Of a DNA stretch of 6,359 bases, positions 5,278 through 6,359 are shown piece after piece (the stretch's first letter is position 1; each line of letters begins with the position of its first letter). A model generated the notes under the pieces. That model was not told the DNA's origin, ran no database searches, and was given only the letters and a program-made list of their open reading frames with translations. A program made the translations under genes and the position numbers. This stretch comes from Alphaproteobacteria bacterium (GTDB lineage: Bacteria > Pseudomonadota > Alphaproteobacteria > SMXP01): NCBI GenBank assembly GCA_028280675.1, contig JANQLI010000245.1:1-6359 (forward strand). The letters run 5' to 3'.

Positions 5278-5990
5278 AAGCTATTCAGCGCGCATGTCGT
5301 GCGCTGGCGGCGTATGCGATTGTCGCTGTGCTAGCCTCATTTGTGATGGCCGGTCCGGCCGCCGCGATCATCATCACCTTCGATCCGGGCCCTGTCGGCA
5401 CCACATACCCAAATGTTCATGATCTATCGGCGAGTGGATTTGCAAACGACCTTGTCGGCACGCCTTTCGATGGTCAACAGGTGAGCATCGATATTGTCTT
5501 TCCTGACATGAAACATTTGGAAGCCACGTCGAACAGTGGATTTATGGAGATCAGTTTCTCAACGGCTCACTTTTTGAGCACCAGCTCGCCGCCGCTTGGC
5601 CCTGCGCCGACGGGGTTTCTGACGAATAAAGCTGGGCTTCCCATTTTGGCGCCGACAGCGCAATTCGTACTGGCGAACGTTTCGACATATATTCATATCT
5701 TTCAATTTGAGCAGCCGCTCAATCAATTCATTTTCGACGGTGTGCATTTCGACATTACCTTGCCGACGATCCCAGGCGTCACCATCCAACAAGGCTTCAT
5801 CAATATGGGCGTTTTCAAGGGCGACCAACAAAGCCTGACAGTTGGTCCCGTCGCAGAGGTGCAAGTGCCTGAACCTGCAACGCTCGTTCTTGTCGGCGCG
5901 GGTCTTGCGGGGATGGCCTTCGCGCGGCGCCAGCGGCGTGAAGCAGGTAGAACGGCAGGCGCCATCACGCATCACGGGAGGGACGCATGA
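5262..5990 (+). CDS. PEP-CTERM sorting-signal secreted protein
   Basis: The product is about 242 residues, exported and probably processed by an exosortase. Numbering from TTG 5262, a signal peptide spans roughly 1-35: basic KAIQRACR, a hydrophobic core AAYAIVAVLASFVMA, and likely cleavage near GPAAA. The mature part begins IIITFDPGPVGTTYPN, a common opening in PEP-CTERM proteins, and is rich in beta-type Gly, Ser, Thr and aromatic residues with no catalytic motif. The C-terminal signal is textbook: VPEPAT (202-207), hydrophobic segment to 221, then the basic cluster ARRQRR (221-226). Unusually, 16 further residues follow the cluster. No ATG fits the start. TTG 5262 is the longest choice; TTG 5274 gives a more typical signal peptide (M-K-A-I-Q-R) with GGA 6 nt upstream. 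The stop overlaps the next start (ATGA). Function of the mature domain is unknown; a surface or matrix role is inferred from the family. Confidence 0.88.
   Translation: MGQLLKAIQRACRALAAYAIVAVLASFVMAGPAAAIIITFDPGPVGTTYPNVHDLSASGFANDLVGTPFDGQQVSIDIVFPDMKHLEATSNSGFMEISFSTAHFLSTSSPPLGPAPTGFLTNKAGLPILAPTAQFVLANVSTYIHIFQFEQPLNQFIFDGVHFDITLPTIPGVTIQQGFINMGVFKGDQQSLTVGPVAEVQVPEPATLVLVGAGLAGMAFARRQRREAGRTAGAITHHGRDA
5976..5982 (+). promoter_or_regulatory. Shine-Dalgarno site of the second secreted gene, embedded in the preceding coding region
   Basis: GGGAGGG lies 4 nt before ATG 5987, inside the last codons of the PEP-CTERM gene (encoding G-R-D). Its position and the ATGA overlap argue for translational coupling of the two secreted proteins. 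Confidence 0.7.
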
Positions 5991-6359
5991 TTAAAGCACA
6001 AAATAGAACACTCTCAAGCGCCATCGTAACTCTTGCACTTGTCGCGGCAAGTCTGTTCTTATTCAGTTCGCCCGGTGGCGCTGTGCCTGTCACGCATATC
6101 GTGACTCTCACGGAAACGGACCCCGGCGGCGGCGGGCCTTTCACGGGAAGTTTCGTGATCGATGATTCCCTTCTCGGTGCCGGCAACGAGAATACGCAAA
6201 TCCCTTTGAGCAGCTTTGATTCCTTTCAGATCACTCTGTATGGCACGACCTACGTTCTCACAGATGCGGACTTCCCCGACCAAGAAGGTGCCGTAACGGA
6301 CGCAATGGGAATGGTCTCGGGTTTCTTTGATGTAACGGGAGGGACCGGGGCCCAGTTCT
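5987..6359 (+). CDS. Second secreted protein, probably PEP-CTERM-type (3'-truncated by window edge)
   Basis: The frame opens at ATG 5987 and stays open for 124 codons to the right edge with no stop. A signal peptide is clear: M-I-K-A-Q-N-R, hydrophobic core SSAIVTLALVAASLFLFSS (10-28), and probable cleavage after GGA at 30-32. The mature part reads THIVTLTETDPGGGGPFTGSF (37-57, in part), then VIDDSLLG (58-65), IPLSSFDSFQITLYGTTYVL (72-91), and GAVTDAMGMVSGFFDVTGG (101-119). The order 'GSF..DDSLL ... LSSF ... G..Y.L.D ... G.V.GF' is common in beta-rich exported proteins carrying PEP-CTERM or similar C-terminal anchors, but the C-terminus is outside the window so the signal itself cannot be confirmed. 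A strong GGGAGGG and the 4-bp overlap with the preceding gene support the start and co-expression. No enzymatic motif is seen. Confidence 0.82.
   Translation, partial: MIKAQNRTLSSAIVTLALVAASLFLFSSPGGAVPVTHIVTLTETDPGGGGPFTGSFVIDDSLLGAGNENTQIPLSSFDSFQITLYGTTYVLTDADFPDQEGAVTDAMGMVSGFFDVTGGTGAQF

Overview
The window looks like part of an alphaproteobacterial chromosome. The evidence is a bacterial DXS (non-mevalonate isoprenoid pathway), moderately GC-rich genes with good Shine-Dalgarno sites, a small protein resembling the proteobacterial DUF6173 group, and at the right end a secreted protein with a PEP-CTERM sorting signal, a feature of Gram-negative bacteria that make extracellular polysaccharide. 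The order or genus cannot be resolved from the sequence alone.

Layout. Positions 3-1109 (+) hold the C-terminal part of dxs, cut by the left edge. It converges with a minus-strand gene (2138-1116) for a multi-pass membrane protein of the lysylphosphatidylglycerol-synthase-TM / UPF0104 'flippase-like' superfamily; the two stop codons are only 6 bp apart. A short divergent intergenic region (2139-2353) separates that gene from a plus-strand group: a family 2 glycosyltransferase (2354-3058), a DUF6173-like protein (3144-3557), and an NmrA-like NAD(P)-binding protein (3611-4786). A 475-bp non-coding stretch (4787-5261) follows. It contains several inverted repeats and a likely promoter and structured leader for the last pair of genes: a PEP-CTERM secreted protein (5262-5990) and a second secreted protein (5987 to the right edge, incomplete). 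These two overlap by ATGA and are probably translationally coupled.

How the genes may work together. DXS supplies isoprenoid precursors. The flippase-like membrane protein and the glycosyltransferase fit envelope lipid or glycolipid metabolism, possibly polyprenyl- or hopanoid-linked, but no single pathway is proven here. The PEP-CTERM pair points to an exosortase-dependent export and anchoring system. No exosortase gene is in the window, so it must be elsewhere in the genome if the signal is used.

The most interesting material is at the right end: the unusual start region of the PEP-CTERM gene (an 8-codon reading frame with the best ribosome-binding site, ending on a TTG start), its atypical C-terminal tail that contains the next gene's ribosome-binding site, and the hairpin-rich leader. 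I saw no clear evidence of a wholly new defence or mobile system. No tRNA, rRNA, CRISPR array or insertion sequence was recognised.
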